This document shows, in pieces, positions 49,864-60,762 of a stretch of DNA of 64,000 nt. A program made the translations under genes and the position numbers. Each line of letters starts with the position of its first letter. Position 1 is the first letter of the stretch. The notes beneath the pieces were generated by a model, which worked only from the letters and a program-made list of their open reading frames with translations, was not told the DNA's origin and made no database searches. The stretch comes from Phytophthora sp. 'mugwort' (lineage: Eukaryota > Oomycota > Peronosporomycetes > Peronosporales > Peronosporaceae). The stretch covers positions 3,279,001 through 3,343,000 of the forward strand of contig JAUCEF010000013.1 of the NCBI GenBank assembly GCA_033558025.1. The letters run 5' to 3'.

Positions 49864-52302
49864 TTATCCCGATCGTTTCCGATGCGAAAGGGATGCTACT
49901 GCTGGATTTTTGAGTTCCTCCATGAAGCGCATCTGCTGATCGATCATACACGTGATGTCCATGATGTCGTCGGCTTCCGTGGGGTCCGTAGGTGGTGCCC
50001 GGAGATTATGCACGGCGGTGCCACCCATGTGTAGAGGAATGAGGTCAGTGTTCATGTGCTTGGCTAGTTCAGTCGCACAATCGTGCATGAGCGAGACCTT
50101 GCCGCGTAGGCGTATGGGCAGGAACGGCCAGAGCCACGAGGTGATGAACTTTAGGAAACGCGTCAGCGGACCAGCGTGAACGAGGCCAATTCGATCAGGG
50201 AAGTTGGCAACGCACATATCGAGCAACCCTCGCATGAGACGAAGATCAACCTGGGCCATGCCCGTTCCAGACGAGTCTGTCACGATTGTGTATGTCGTGA
50301 CTCCAGGCGGCATAAAGCAGCGACAGCAAAGCTCTAGCAGGTACACGTGCGCGCGGACCTCCACATCGCGTCGCCTTGACATTGTCGCCCAGTTCTTCAA
50401 CTTGGCCCGTACCCAGAGAATTGGGCGATTCTGGAAGTCGTAGCCGTACCAGTACATATTGCCCGAGACCAACTGCGCCTTCACATCGTCCCATGTGATG
50501 GTATCCACTTCGTAAATGCGTCGCCACTCCATGACGTGAGCCAATTTGGTCACAGCGTATGCGAAAGCACGGTTTTTCACGCGCAACACGCTGAAAAGAT
50601 ACTCGTCCGAAAACACATGAGTCGCCTCGACTGGAATGGCGGCAGCTTGGGCAATAGCAACTCGAAATGAGTGCACCTCAGCTTCTTCGGCTCGTGTGAG
50701 CACGATCACGACGCGATCCATGGACTCTGCGGCTACTGCTGCTGCCCGACTGGTCTTCATGGTAGCTCCTGTGAATGAACTTGTCGTCGAGACTCCAACT
50801 TCGATTGTGTGCTGAGGATCAAAATGTGTTTTTTGAAAATCAACCTCCTTTGGCGTTAGGTAACCTACACCTTGAGGAGTTCTGTTAAGCTCTTCCAAAT
50901 GATTCCGTGGCTGGATATTAATAGAAAAAGTTGCCGATCCGCCAATCAGGGTTAGCCACAATAGCAGCCCTGTCACAAGACTGAGTGTCAGCGGACCTGG
51001 TAACAGCACGGTGGCGACCAGTACGTCGAGTAGCACGAGCATACAGCAGAAGCAAAATAGGTTGAAAAGCCGCGTATACTTCTCCTTGAGCTTCTGTATC
51101 TGCACTTCGATCCGGCGCTTGTCCTCTAGCGATCGTGCTGCTCGCTCGCTCGAGGCAATTGCACGGCGCTTCTCGTCATCATCGTCGCCAACAGCGTTAT
51201 CGGACGTGTCTGCGCATACTTTCTTGTATCTGGCTGTGGTTGTGTTCATCTGAAACGAGATGTCGCCACTCTCTTTATTGCTTGAATAGCATTCCACGAT
51301 AAACTCATGATGCAGTAGCTCATTTGCCAGCGCCAATGCCGTCGGGACGCTATATGCCCCAAAACGAAGCAGTGCTTGGACACCGTCTGTCCCTGAAATA
51401 CCTTCTTCTCCATCTTCTTGTCGATCAAACTGTGCTAGCAGCTCTTGAAACGCGCGATCATGCAGCCACAGCAAATGGCCCCGACAACGTCTACTCCCAT
51501 CCTGCTTGCTCTCGTCCTCGTACTTGTCGTTATCAATATCGATACTCATCATTTGAGCTTCCTTCACCAAACGATGGTTGGTATTCACACGATACACTCT
51601 GTCCGCTCGGTACACAAAGCTACATGTGCAGCAAAACGGCAGCAGCACATCGTAGTCCACAAGTTTCCTCGCCAGCATAAACGCCTCACTCTCAGTGAAA
51701 TCCGCTGCGCTGCCATCTCCAAGTAAAATGTCCTCCACATCACAACCTCTGATAACCGTCGTTTCCGTGTCGCTCTCCGACGCGGCCACCAGCATCTCCA
51801 CTGCTTGCTGGATGCTCAGCCGCGTCAGTGACTGTACATTCCCCATCACCTCCTCGTCATCGTTTGCATCCATTAACGCCAGTTCGCCACGCCAGCTGCT
51901 GCAGATGTCCGCTCTGCTTCGAGCGCTAGCAAACAGGTCAATCCACATGTGCTTCTTCCCTTTGGTCGTGACATCCACGAGGAACTCGCGACCTGAGCGC
52001 ATGTCCTGTAGCCGCACCGAGTGCATGTGAGCCGAAGACACGACAATCCCCTCGCAGCTTATGGATCCGTCTAGTGGTAGTGGCTCGACAGACGGCGGTT
52101 TGCTGCGCTGCTTAGTCAGCTTTGGCTCGGGCTTCTGCTTGCGCTTGGGCTTCGTCTTCTTGGAGGATCGTGCGATTGCAGTTGCTGCCGCCTGCCAGGC
52201 GGAAAGCGGAGGCTGTAGCACCACCGCATTCTTTTCCAGAACGGCCACGCGCTCGCGCCACACGTAGTGCGCATCTCGCAGCAGCACGCGACCGATGTCC
52301 AT
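49864..52302 (-). CDS. DEP-like / two-helix membrane / CRAL-TRIO (Sec14) protein
   Basis: Single-exon, 812 residues from an ATG. The N-terminal 150 residues hold a PH-like segment interrupted by a Lys-rich insert. Two winged-helix DEP-like modules follow (about 165-240, with AFMLARKLVDYDVLLPFC; about 285-360, with GAYSVPTALALANELLHHEF). A charged coil leads into two adjacent membrane helices (about 410-450, LFCFCCMLVLLDVLVATVLL then LTLSLVTGLLLWLTLIGG). The C-terminal CRAL-TRIO part spans about 560-780, with NMYWYGYDFQNRPILWVRA and the strand YTIVTDSSGTGM. CRAL-TRIO domains bind and exchange phosphoinositides or other lipids. The hairpin would tether the lipid-binding domain to a membrane, possibly at a contact site; that role is inferred. 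Confidence 0.75.
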   Translation of the reverse strand: MDIGRVLLRDAHYVWRERVAVLEKNAVVLQPPLSAWQAAATAIARSSKKTKPKRKQKPEPKLTKQRSKPPSVEPLPLDGSISCEGIVVSSAHMHSVRLQDMRSGREFLVDVTTKGKKHMWIDLFASARSRADICSSWRGELALMDANDDEEVMGNVQSLTRLSIQQAVEMLVAASESDTETTVIRGCDVEDILLGDGSAADFTESEAFMLARKLVDYDVLLPFCCTCSFVYRADRVYRVNTNHRLVKEAQMMSIDIDNDKYEDESKQDGSRRCRGHLLWLHDRAFQELLAQFDRQEDGEEGISGTDGVQALLRFGAYSVPTALALANELLHHEFIVECYSSNKESGDISFQMNTTTARYKKVCADTSDNAVGDDDDEKRRAIASSERAARSLEDKRRIEVQIQKLKEKYTRLFNLFCFCCMLVLLDVLVATVLLPGPLTLSLVTGLLLWLTLIGGSATFSINIQPRNHLEELNRTPQGVGYLTPKEVDFQKTHFDPQHTIEVGVSTTSSFTGATMKTSRAAAVAAESMDRVVIVLTRAEEAEVHSFRVAIAQAAAIPVEATHVFSDEYLFSVLRVKNRAFAYAVTKLAHVMEWRRIYEVDTITWDDVKAQLVSGNMYWYGYDFQNRPILWVRAKLKNWATMSRRRDVEVRAHVYLLELCCRCFMPPGVTTYTIVTDSSGTGMAQVDLRLMRGLLDMCVANFPDRIGLVHAGPLTRFLKFITSWLWPFLPIRLRGKVSLMHDCATELAKHMNTDLIPLHMGGTAVHNLRAPPTDPTEADDIMDITCMIDQQMRFMEELKNPAVASLSHRKRSG

Positions 52303-52438
52303 CCTATTGAGACTTGCAGAATCGTTCAGTTGAAGCGTTAATGAGCTGTGATTGGCCGAAATGACACATTATGAGAGGACGATGATGTCAGTTAGCATGG
52401 ATTGGTTTCCCCCACTATCTGCTACTGCTATTGCTTTA

Positions 52439-53743
52439 TCAACGCTGGCTGTCGATGAGTGAGTCGGATGGAAGCTCTGCCGGTCGCGAGGTGGAAGGCT
52501 TCTTGGGGCGAATAACGCGCGCTTGGGGTGGGATGACGTTGAACGGCCCACGAGGAGCAGGCCGCTCCTTGGGCATAAGGCTCATTTTAATGTCCTGGAT
52601 CTTCTTGGTAGCCTCTGCAACTTGTTTCGACTCGAGGACGGACTGGACATTGCGATTGCGCTGCAGCAATCGTTTCGAGTCGAGATTGCGCTGCTTCAAG
52701 TGCTCTTTGCGTCGACCGTCGATGCGTTTTAGCAGCGCTGTCAGCTCTGATTGCTGCTGTTGCCGTAGCTTGGCCTCTTTGCGTGCGAAGACGGCGCGCA
52801 GCTCCTCGCCCATCTTGGCTCGTTCATCGGCTTCGACCTCGTCCGCAATCTGCTTGATCTTCTGCGCCTCCGCGTAGCTTTTCTGCTGAGCAAGGCGATG
52901 CTGTCGCCGGCGCCACTCGATGAGTTCCTTCGAAAACTTCGGAGGACGTTCGAGGATTTCTTGCTGCAGCTTGTCTTGAAATGCTGCAAGATCTGCAGCG
53001 TGCTTTTCGGTCATTTGCTTCACGTACGCCTGCGCCATGCGGTCATATTCCTCCATGTACTGATCCCAGGCCTGGTTGAAATCGTTAAACTGCATATTGT
53101 GCGCGATCTGCACATCCTGGCGCTCTGCGATCTGGCGTGCCTTAAGAGACTTCGACTGCCTCTTGAATTCCTGTCGACGAAGAGCTGTTAGCTGCGAGTC
53201 TGCTCGCTGAGCTTCCAGGTAATTTCCGTCTTCTTCGCACTTGAGGCGATACTCCTCCAGGATTGCGATGAACTCGATTACTTTTGGGTCGGGTCCAGAC
53301 CGGAGTCGATCACCGCCAACGCCTGTACCACCTCCTGCCAGTTCTTGCTCCTGTTGCTGCTGTCGTAGCACGTGGTTTTGGATGAGCGACACAAAGTCAT
53401 CGAAGCTGATAGTACCGCTGTCACCCGCGTACTCGTCCAGCTCGTTCAAAAGCTCTGCACGCAACAACACGCTCAGTCTAAACGAGATAAAACACCAAAT
53501 GACTTTAGCTTTAAGCCTACCTTCCGACGCATCTCGCCCCAGCTTATCCAGAATCTCTGGAATGTGTTCCGTGGCAATGCTGCCCGACTCATTCTCATCG
53601 TACACACTGAACACGGCTACAGGAAACAGCAGTTGTCGGTTAGGCGCACTTCCTTAGCGAGGCAACCACGTAACACTATGACACAAACCTCGCAGCGCGC
53701 CGAGCTCCTCAGCTGAGAGGTCCACAGGACTCTCGCCGGACAT
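52439..53743 (-). CDS. EF-hand pair plus coiled-coil protein
   Basis: Three exons, 53743-53689, 53616-53521 and 53454-52439; introns of 72 and 66 bases with GT-AG ends, phases 1 and 1, 388 residues in total. The N-terminus is a calmodulin-like pair of EF-hands. The first is LRAVFSVYDENESGSIATEH, joined across intron 1; the second, ELLNELDEYAGDSGTISFDD, is completed by intron 2. The loops have Asp and Ser/Gly at most binding positions, though the second is imperfect. The rest (about 100-360) is a long charged coiled coil (FSKELIEWRRRQHRLAQQKS; RRKEHLKQRNLDSKRLLQRN) with a Pro-rich end. The pattern suggests a calcium-responsive cytoskeletal or flagellar protein, but I do not recognise a named family. 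Confidence 0.7.
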
Positions 53744-54117
53744 GACGAGGTGAAGGTAAGTATGAAGGCAAAACGCTGCGGTATTGTCAGCTCAGGGAGG
53801 AACACGACTAGTGTAGCTGAGCTCAGCTTTATCCATCTTGTTGGCTTGCTATTCTTGTCGAGCATGATGCCTTCCGCATTAAACACGATGCACTCCATTC
53901 TGGGGTCAGTTTTTAGGCCTAAAATACCAAACAGAAAGCAGAGGAAATTGCAGGTCACTCACCCGCTTGTTCGCGCCTCGAGTCCAAATAACCAGCTAGT
54001 TATCCGAAATGCCCCACAGGGTAATTCCATTCTCCACGATGAGTATCGCCTTGATATCCAACGTCAAGCAGTCGTCTTGGAACAACTGCTCGATCTCTCT
54101 ATCTACAAAATCTACTT
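53744..54117 (-). other. short spacer with coding-like remnant
   Basis: Between the SRPK stop and the EF-hand gene start (both on the minus strand) lie two coding-like stretches. One is at about 54,110-53,965 (IEQLFQDDCLTLDIKAILIV, then LWGISDN, TAG, LVIWTRGANKR). The other, about 53,915-53,820, begins MECIVFNAEGIMLDKN after a possible intron (GTGAGT to TTTTAG). The interrupted frame suggests a dead small gene or unused exons. I cannot name it. Confidence 0.3.
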
Positions 54118-56723
54118 CTACTCGCGACTCGTCCTACTGCTGCCAAGCTCCCCTTCCACATCATCCACGTGTGCGAGCCACGGGTGCGCAAGGCATTCTT
54201 CGGCTGTCGCACGCTTCGACTGGTCGTAATGCAGCATGGGGCCCAGGAATGAGGCAAGACACTCAGCATCATGTCGGAGAAAGTGATACTTTTCAACCAA
54301 CACTTGCTGCAGGCTCCAGAACTTGAGACTACGAATGCGTTTCAACTCGCCCTTGCGATTGAAAAACTCGCGTAAGGCGCGCTGAGACCCAGCCAGCGAC
54401 TTCGGCATGCGACCAAGCAATTCAATCATCTGGGCGAGGTGGTCTTCGTCGCGATTAAAGTTGCGGCCACTCTTCGGATCAAACAAAAGGTCTCCTGTCA
54501 GCAGCTCGAACACAAAGCATGCCATAGACCAAATATCTGCCGAGGTATCGTAGCGTTTGCCCAGGATAACTTCAGGACAGCGGTACTGGCGCGTCTGGAT
54601 ATCATTCGTAAAGTGTTTTGTCGTCCAGCATGCATTACCCAAGTCGCAGATTTTCGCGTTAAGCTTCATAAGGTTGAACGTTTCGCTGTCTGCGAGCTTG
54701 TTGAAGCGTCCAGCCCAGCGGCCAAGTCGTTGCTGAAGCGCCTTCACTTCTAGGAGCTTGTTTCCCGACCCAGCCAGCGGGAGGAGATTAATTCCTTGTA
54801 TCACGACGTCTACCATCTCGTCATCGCTCTGAGGCTTCTTCGCCTTCGCTGCGCTCTTAGTATTTTCGTTGCTGGGTGGCTTTGGAAGGAAAAATCCAGG
54901 CAGCGCAAGCCCAGAAGAAGTCGCTAGGTTCAAGAAGCGGAGACCTTCAATACGGCGTTCCAAATATTCTAGCGAGGACAAAAAAAAGTAATATAAGTCA
55001 GCAACAGAATTTAGGCAATCACGGTAAGCACAAGAATGAGCGCACCTAAAACAGCGTGAGTATATCTGGCGTCGAATTCAAGTCTCCACAGTCGGTACTT
55101 CACTTCAGTTTCCGAAGCGATTTGTCGTGGCGAGCTGCCTTGACGTAGTTCCAAAACCTGCTCTTCAATCGAGCTCATCACATCGCCATCCACGTGGTCC
55201 AGATACCTCAAAACAAACGATGTCTCCACAACTTCGTTCTCTTTTTCGTGATCGCTTTCACTTTTAACCGACGAGTTGGTTGCCACGCTCAGAGTGAATT
55301 CACGCTCCTTCCGCTTGGAGCCAGCCACACGGCCCTCGGGAAGCAGCATCATCACTCGTGCCGCAAACTCAGGAGGTAAATGTACCCAGTCTCTGTCTTC
55401 TTCATCACCAAGCTGTCCAACTTGATGATACCATGTCCGTGTTGCATCCAGTGATGTAGACAAATCCACGTTAGCTTCATCGCATGGATGTCCAGCGAAA
55501 TTTGACATGAAAGCATCGTCAGCTGGCCCATTGTTGTTACCACTAGTCGAGATTGCGAGTTGCGCCAAGCTGTCGCTCAGGGTATCCAGGGAGGATCCGC
55601 TGGTAGTCAGTGTCGGGCGTGCAGTGCTTTCCATCTTGCCATATGCAATATTATCGTCAACTGAGGCCTCTCGATCTACCACGCCGCCCTGCTTTCTCTG
55701 CTTTTGCCGCTTCTTCTTCAGACGATTTTTCAGACGCTTTTTATCTTCTTTCGACATCTCGGTATCATTGGCACCAGAACTTGTCATGCCTGCATAAGCA
55801 CCGTTAACTTTGACTCCATTTCGAAACGTCGTCGCTCCCTTTTGACGTTGTGCAAAACGCATCGCGCGAAATGCCTCCCACTGCGACTTGCAAATCTTTG
55901 GTAGCTGCGGGATGTGATGTGATAGCAATACGTTCTCAGGCTTCAGATCGGTGTGAATAATCTCGCACTTGTCGTGCAGGAAGGCCAGACCTTCCATAAT
56001 ATCTCTCGTAAGGCGCTGCACAAGCTGCATGGGTACCCCCCTGTAGTTGTAGTACTTGATGAGGGTCAGCAGGTTATCCCCCATCATCTCGAACACCATG
56101 CACACGTGGACGCCATTGGGTCCCTTGTGTTCGAACGAGTCCACTAGACGAACCACCTTAATCGCCTCCTGATGTTTCGTCGACTCGTACTCCGTGCGTG
56201 CCGCATGGACCGTGCACTCCAGCAGCTCAATCTCGTCCTTGGCAGCTTCCGTGTAATGACGCGCGCTCTTCTGCACCTTCATGGCCACCATGGCCCCCGT
56301 CTGTTGGTCCAGACACTTCCAAACTGTAGAAAAATGGCCCCAGCCGAGTTTCTCCAGCACCTCGAACCTCGAATTGTATATCTCGCCGACCCGCACGCGG
56401 TGGTAACCTCCGGGTTTGTAACTACTCTCTCCCTCCTCCTCGCTTTCGGAAGAATACTCGTCGTCTTCATAGTTCTCTTCCTCCTCCTCCTCTTCGCTGC
56501 TATATCTCTGGCCGCTGCTGCCGCTGAGTGGGGAAAAAGAGCGACGCGCCGTCGAGTTGGAGCCCTCAACGCTCTGGGACGAGCCGGAGTCGGCGTCCCC
56601 CAGAGCTTCCGGACTCGACGACGGGGTCGCCACGGGGACAGCAGCCGCTGGAGGCGCCGGAGCAGCTCCGCGACCTTTTTTCTTGCGGTTACGGGTCTTC
56701 TTGGCGGCCGTCGGAGGGTCCAT
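54118..56723 (-). CDS. SRPK-type SR-protein kinase
   Basis: Two exons, 56723-55046 and 54968-54118; a 77-base intron (GTGCGC donor, CTCGCTAG acceptor) in phase 1; 842 residues from the first ATG. SRPKs phosphorylate Arg/Ser-rich splicing factors and control their entry to the nucleus. The kinase is split, as in all SRPKs. The N-lobe at about 111-300 has YNSRFEVLEKLGWGHFSTVW, the lysine in VAMKVQKS and the catalytic loop IIHTDLKPENVLL. A spacer of about 300 residues, rich in Lys and Ser, follows. The C-lobe from about 665 has the SRPK form of the DFG motif (KICDLGNACW), then QTRQYRCPEVILGKRYD and SADIWSMACFVFELLTGDLL. The N-terminus is acidic and Ser-rich. Catalytic residues are intact. Confidence 0.93.
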
Positions 56724-57215
56724 CTTGTCGGCTGCAGGGCAGGATGTTGGCAATGGAATACAATGAGAAAAAGAAACAAGTGAGTGGAATTGGAGGGCGG
56801 TGAGGATATGATATGGGAATGAATAATAGAGCAGGATGGAGATCTCAACGTACAGCTAGAGCGGGCGACAACGTGCGCGGCGAGGGTGTCCATGGAGCTG
56901 CGTGAAGCGCAGGCTTGAGGAGCTGCTTGTCTTCCTTGCGGATATTAGACTGACAGCCACCAACAACGCGTGCGGACGAAAACGTAGCCAATCATGAAGC
57001 CCAACGTGTCGATTATCTACCAATCGAAAATATCTGCAACTTTTATAGTTAACGGCAGATTACAACAACTTTAATTTTGTGATATAGTCCATTCAAATAA
57101 GTTATCTGACGTCAGTTTAGAAGACCCGGAATGTCTGCTGCGCTCTGCATGAAACTCACCAGAATCGAATCTTCTTCGGGTTGGATCGACACTTGCATAT
57201 CATGACTTGCTGCTC
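56724..57215. other. spacer, SRPK promoter region
   Basis: About 490 bases between the SRPK start and the end of the next minus-strand gene. It should contain the SRPK promoter. No other gene or clear element was seen. Confidence 0.45.
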
Positions 57216-58730
57216 CTAACTGTCAATGCCGAGGTGCTTGAGATACTTAAATCGAAGGTCGTGCGACGAACGAGCACGAGGTGACACCAGCACTTGCTTC
57301 TGCGACAGCGTGAGCATCGGTACAGACGACGACATGGTACTTGAGCTGCGGCTCAGCGGCGGTGAGAGGCTACGGCGCGACTCCGCTGCTGCTGCTGCTA
57401 TTATCTGGGCCTCGGCAGCCGACTCGGCGGCCTTGCGCTGCTGAGTCTCGATAGTGCGCTGGCGTGCCTCCTCGCGCGCCATGCCCTCGTTTTCCAGGTA
57501 CTCGTTCTCCACCTGGGCCTCGTACTCGCGCTCCATCTCGTCGTACACGGCGTCCAGATTCCGTTCCACCATAGCAACGAACTCTGTGCGCGTCGGCCAC
57601 ATGCAGTCACGCTGTCTCTTTGAGTAGTCCCGGTGCAGCGGGATGTAAAACAGCTCGGCCTCTTCGTTGAAGCATACTCCCCTCTTCGGGGCCTCAGCGG
57701 CTGCGGACGAGGTTGCCGAAGTTCGTGAGAGTGACGACCGCAGTTGTCTTGTGCTGACGGCACGTCCCTTGTCTTTCCGCGAAGAGTTTTGTTCGCCACT
57801 AACCGCCGTGATAGGCGCATACCAGCTCGTGATGAACCGGAAGAAGCCCTTGGCGCCGTGCTCGAGCTTTGAGTCAGCATCATTTAGCCGCACCTTTAAG
57901 CCTTCACGGCGTTCTTTCTTGCGTCCAGTACTCTTCTCCAAGTCGCTGCGTGATAGACTAAAGCCAAGCTGGCTCCAGTATTGTCTTCGAATGGCCGCGC
58001 AATCTTTTCGTAGCAAGGGGACGGCGGGTGCGAGAATGGTGTCGTCAGAGGTCCCCACCACATCTGTAGCTTGTGGTGACTTGTGTCTTCTCTCTCGAGC
58101 GCTGCTTGGGCGATTGCGACTGAGGGGTGAGGTGTTGCTGGCAGAGCTAGCTAGTGTGCAGAGGGTTGGAAAGCTGCCGCTGCGGCGCGCGCGCACCATG
58201 ATCGGGCTGGGCGTCGAAGGCAGGCTTTCTGCATCGCGACTGACGCCATTGAGTGAAGCGTTCTTGCCGTTGGCCTTGTTCTTCAAGTTCCGGCGCGAAC
58301 GTCGCCGGCGCTTCTCGTCTTCAACAGCCAGGTCATCCACGGGACACACCTGCAGCCTCGTGGGCATGGGCTTCACTAGGAAGTGGCTTGTGAAGTCATG
58401 GTGCGCGTCCTGCTCCTCGTCTTCCTCCTGTTCGTCGTCGTCATCGTTCAAGTCGTCATCGTCGTCAGACGACGAGAGCATGTGCGCGCCGTAGTCGTCG
58501 TCCAGGGCGTCGGCGCTCGAGTCCGAGCTTGAGCAGGAGCTGGAACGGTCGCTGCTGCTCATGGTGGTGTCACTCACACCGCTGGCCTCGATGGGCGTCG
58601 GCAGCGAGCTGCTGCTGCGCTTGTCCACGACGCCCATGTCCTGAATGGCTGCCAACGCGCCGTCTGACAACGCGACGGTCGTTTCGCTTGCGCTTGCACC
58701 TGCACTTGCCGCTGATGTGTCGCCTTGCAT
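57216..58730 (-). CDS. unrecognised Ser/Asp-rich protein with a stramenopile-type motif
   Basis: Single-exon, 504 residues, start at an ATG. The N-terminal half is low complexity: Ser/Ala-rich, then an Asp/Glu run (about 90-115), then basic Ser/Arg stretches. The one ordered-looking part is near 360-420: GVCFNEEAELFYIPLHRDYS followed by W-PTRTEFVAMVERNLDAVY. A V-x-F-x5-V-x2-IP pattern followed by tyrosine-rich W/Y-x2-x-E segments recurs in proteins of oomycetes and diatoms that I know without a functional name. A helical, Glu/Ala-rich tail follows (AREEARQRTIETQQRKAAES). No membrane segment or signal peptide. Possibly a regulatory or scaffold protein in the nucleus or cytoplasm; function unknown. 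Confidence 0.55.
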   Translation of the reverse strand: MQGDTSAASAGASASETTVALSDGALAAIQDMGVVDKRSSSSLPTPIEASGVSDTTMSSSDRSSSCSSSDSSADALDDDYGAHMLSSSDDDDDLNDDDDEQEEDEEQDAHHDFTSHFLVKPMPTRLQVCPVDDLAVEDEKRRRRSRRNLKNKANGKNASLNGVSRDAESLPSTPSPIMVRARRSGSFPTLCTLASSASNTSPLSRNRPSSARERRHKSPQATDVVGTSDDTILAPAVPLLRKDCAAIRRQYWSQLGFSLSRSDLEKSTGRKKERREGLKVRLNDADSKLEHGAKGFFRFITSWYAPITAVSGEQNSSRKDKGRAVSTRQLRSSLSRTSATSSAAAEAPKRGVCFNEEAELFYIPLHRDYSKRQRDCMWPTRTEFVAMVERNLDAVYDEMEREYEAQVENEYLENEGMAREEARQRTIETQQRKAAESAAEAQIIAAAAAESRRSLSPPLSRSSSTMSSSVPMLTLSQKQVLVSPRARSSHDLRFKYLKHLGIDS

Positions 58731-60762
58731 CCGGATAAATTCGCTGCCGATGTTGCTGGTGCTTGCGTTTACTGCTGGGTTGGCTGCGTCTACAGATGTG
58801 AAAGCGGTGAGTGTGGTGTTGAGCGCGACTTAAATCGGCTATTTTGAGGAAACTCTGCTCTCTCTCTCTTCCCAGTATCGAGGCGATTGCGCGAATGAGC
58901 AAGAAGGCGGCTTTACCCGAGAAGGAAATCACAGACGGGCCGGCTTTGTAACTGTTTTTGTTGCGCACAGGACGAGTATACATATCCATATACGGATTTG
59001 TGTATAGCTGTGAAAAGTGTACTATATGCGTACAGCACGGCCTCGGATAATAGGGTGCGCTGTCTTCTTTAGCTGCTCCATGGTTCCTGAGCACATACAT
59101 ATGAGCATGACGTAAAAGACGGCGCCTATGTCCCCGCTTGTCGACGAGGATCGGATCGTCCGTGGACAAATCTTCAAGGAGAGTTGCCACGGCTTGCCAA
59201 GCAGCACTACACTCAGTGTGGCACACGGCCACTGCTTGCAAAACAGTGGCGGGGGTATTTTCGCATGGCGCCGGATAATCCGGATAAGTATCGCAACTGC
59301 GGTTAGGGCTGCGACGCCGTTTCAAGTTTCAACTTGTGCTCAGTATGCTGTGTTCCGCAGGTGGATATACCTGTGCAACTGTGGCTGCTCTCCGATTAAG
59401 TGCGACGCAGTGACTTCTCAAGAATTCGAAACGTTGGTCCACCGGAACTGCGCGCCCACCATCGCTCCTGGCAGGAGAAAGAGCTTCCTGCTGCTGTCGG
59501 GGCAAGATCCATTGCAGCAGGAAGTGGCCACCGCCACTGGCCAGCTCCTGATTTACAAAAGCATGGCCGTTCTCTCCCACGCTGCGTCACGTTTCGTTTA
59601 TGGCTCGAACGCACTGTGAAGCGTCGTTGTGGATGCTTCCGAGTTGGTACATGTAAAGTGCTGGAGGCCGCGCGCTCACCGCACTACATGTATGTGTACT
59701 GCAGTATACAATATTAGCAGTGCCATTCCGGCTACCTGCGATGTGGGGATGTGGATTTGTCGAGACAGTATCCATATGGCCACACACGTATCTCGATTCT
59801 GTGCAGTGCAAGGCTTAAATGTAATGCGACTCGAGTGGCCCCTCCACAATGTAGATGGCTTCTTTTTTTTCTATAACGGTATAGCGTCACGAGTAGTCTC
59901 GTGCACGCGATTGGCTCGGCAAGATCGTCACACTTCAATATGCGGCTGCCAATCAAGGCGAAGGCAACGCTGGTCGCTTGCTGTCGTTGACAATCGCCAC
60001 ACAACAAAATGCGCTGGCAATCCAAGCTACATGCACATATTTATCTATTTATCCGCAAGTTGACAACCTTGCTGCAACGCCGTAATGTGTGGTGCGTCTG
60101 CCTGCATCCAAACTACAACGGCGTTTATCTGGAGACCTTTAGCGTACCATACATGTACTCGTTATTAACGACTCGTTTTTGCCGAACCTCACATGGACAA
60201 CTGTTCATTTTTGGTGCAGCGCGATGCATCACTTCACACCCAGTAGTGTGGATACCTTCGCCGTTCCAATTCTTGACGGTAGACTACCACGCTAAACTTA
60301 GTGCTAGTGCGACAAGTGATTTAACACACACTTACATCCTCGATGCAGAGCACCAACGAGCACAGAGGACCTCTTCCAAGGCCATCACGACCGATTCCGC
60401 GAGATGGCGGCGAACTTATCAAAGGTTTTGTGCAACAAGCAGAACAGCGTCGTGTTGCCTGTCGGTAGGATCACAATCGCTCCTTGGTTTCTTGTGCTCG
60501 GAAAGTGAACGCAGACTGAAGCTTTCCTTATATTGATAGTTTTGCTCGGACTGGGAGAGGATTGACTCCACACCCTCCAGGGCAACGACAAGAACATGTT
60601 CTATCTCGACCACGCACACGTGATGATCGGCTTGAAACACGCTCAGATACCCCTGTCGTTAATCGGAGCAACCAAGACGAAGCAGACACAGTGGCAGTAG
60701 TCGAAGGGTTATTTACAACCAAGCACGTGCAGCGCAATCGACTAATATCGTTGACACCTGCG
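58731..60762. other. 2-kb divergent spacer, no firm gene
   Basis: It lies between two divergent genes and holds a CT microsatellite near 58,858 and three TACATGTA sites (59,648, 59,685 and 60,150). A plus frame of 163 codons (59,128-59,619) and minus frames at 59,580-59,329 and 59,325-58,570 overlap and carry no known motif. The frame of the next gene is open without ATG from 60,520, so an upstream exon may hide here. Confidence 0.4.

Noticed and set aside
58570..59325. 251-codon minus-strand frame overlapping the start of the Ser/Asp-rich gene
   Set aside because: Its downstream half is the antisense-phase shadow of the real gene; the upstream half has no motif.
59128..59619. 163-codon plus-strand frame
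   Set aside because: Overlapped on the minus strand by frames of equal quality, and no recognisable domain.
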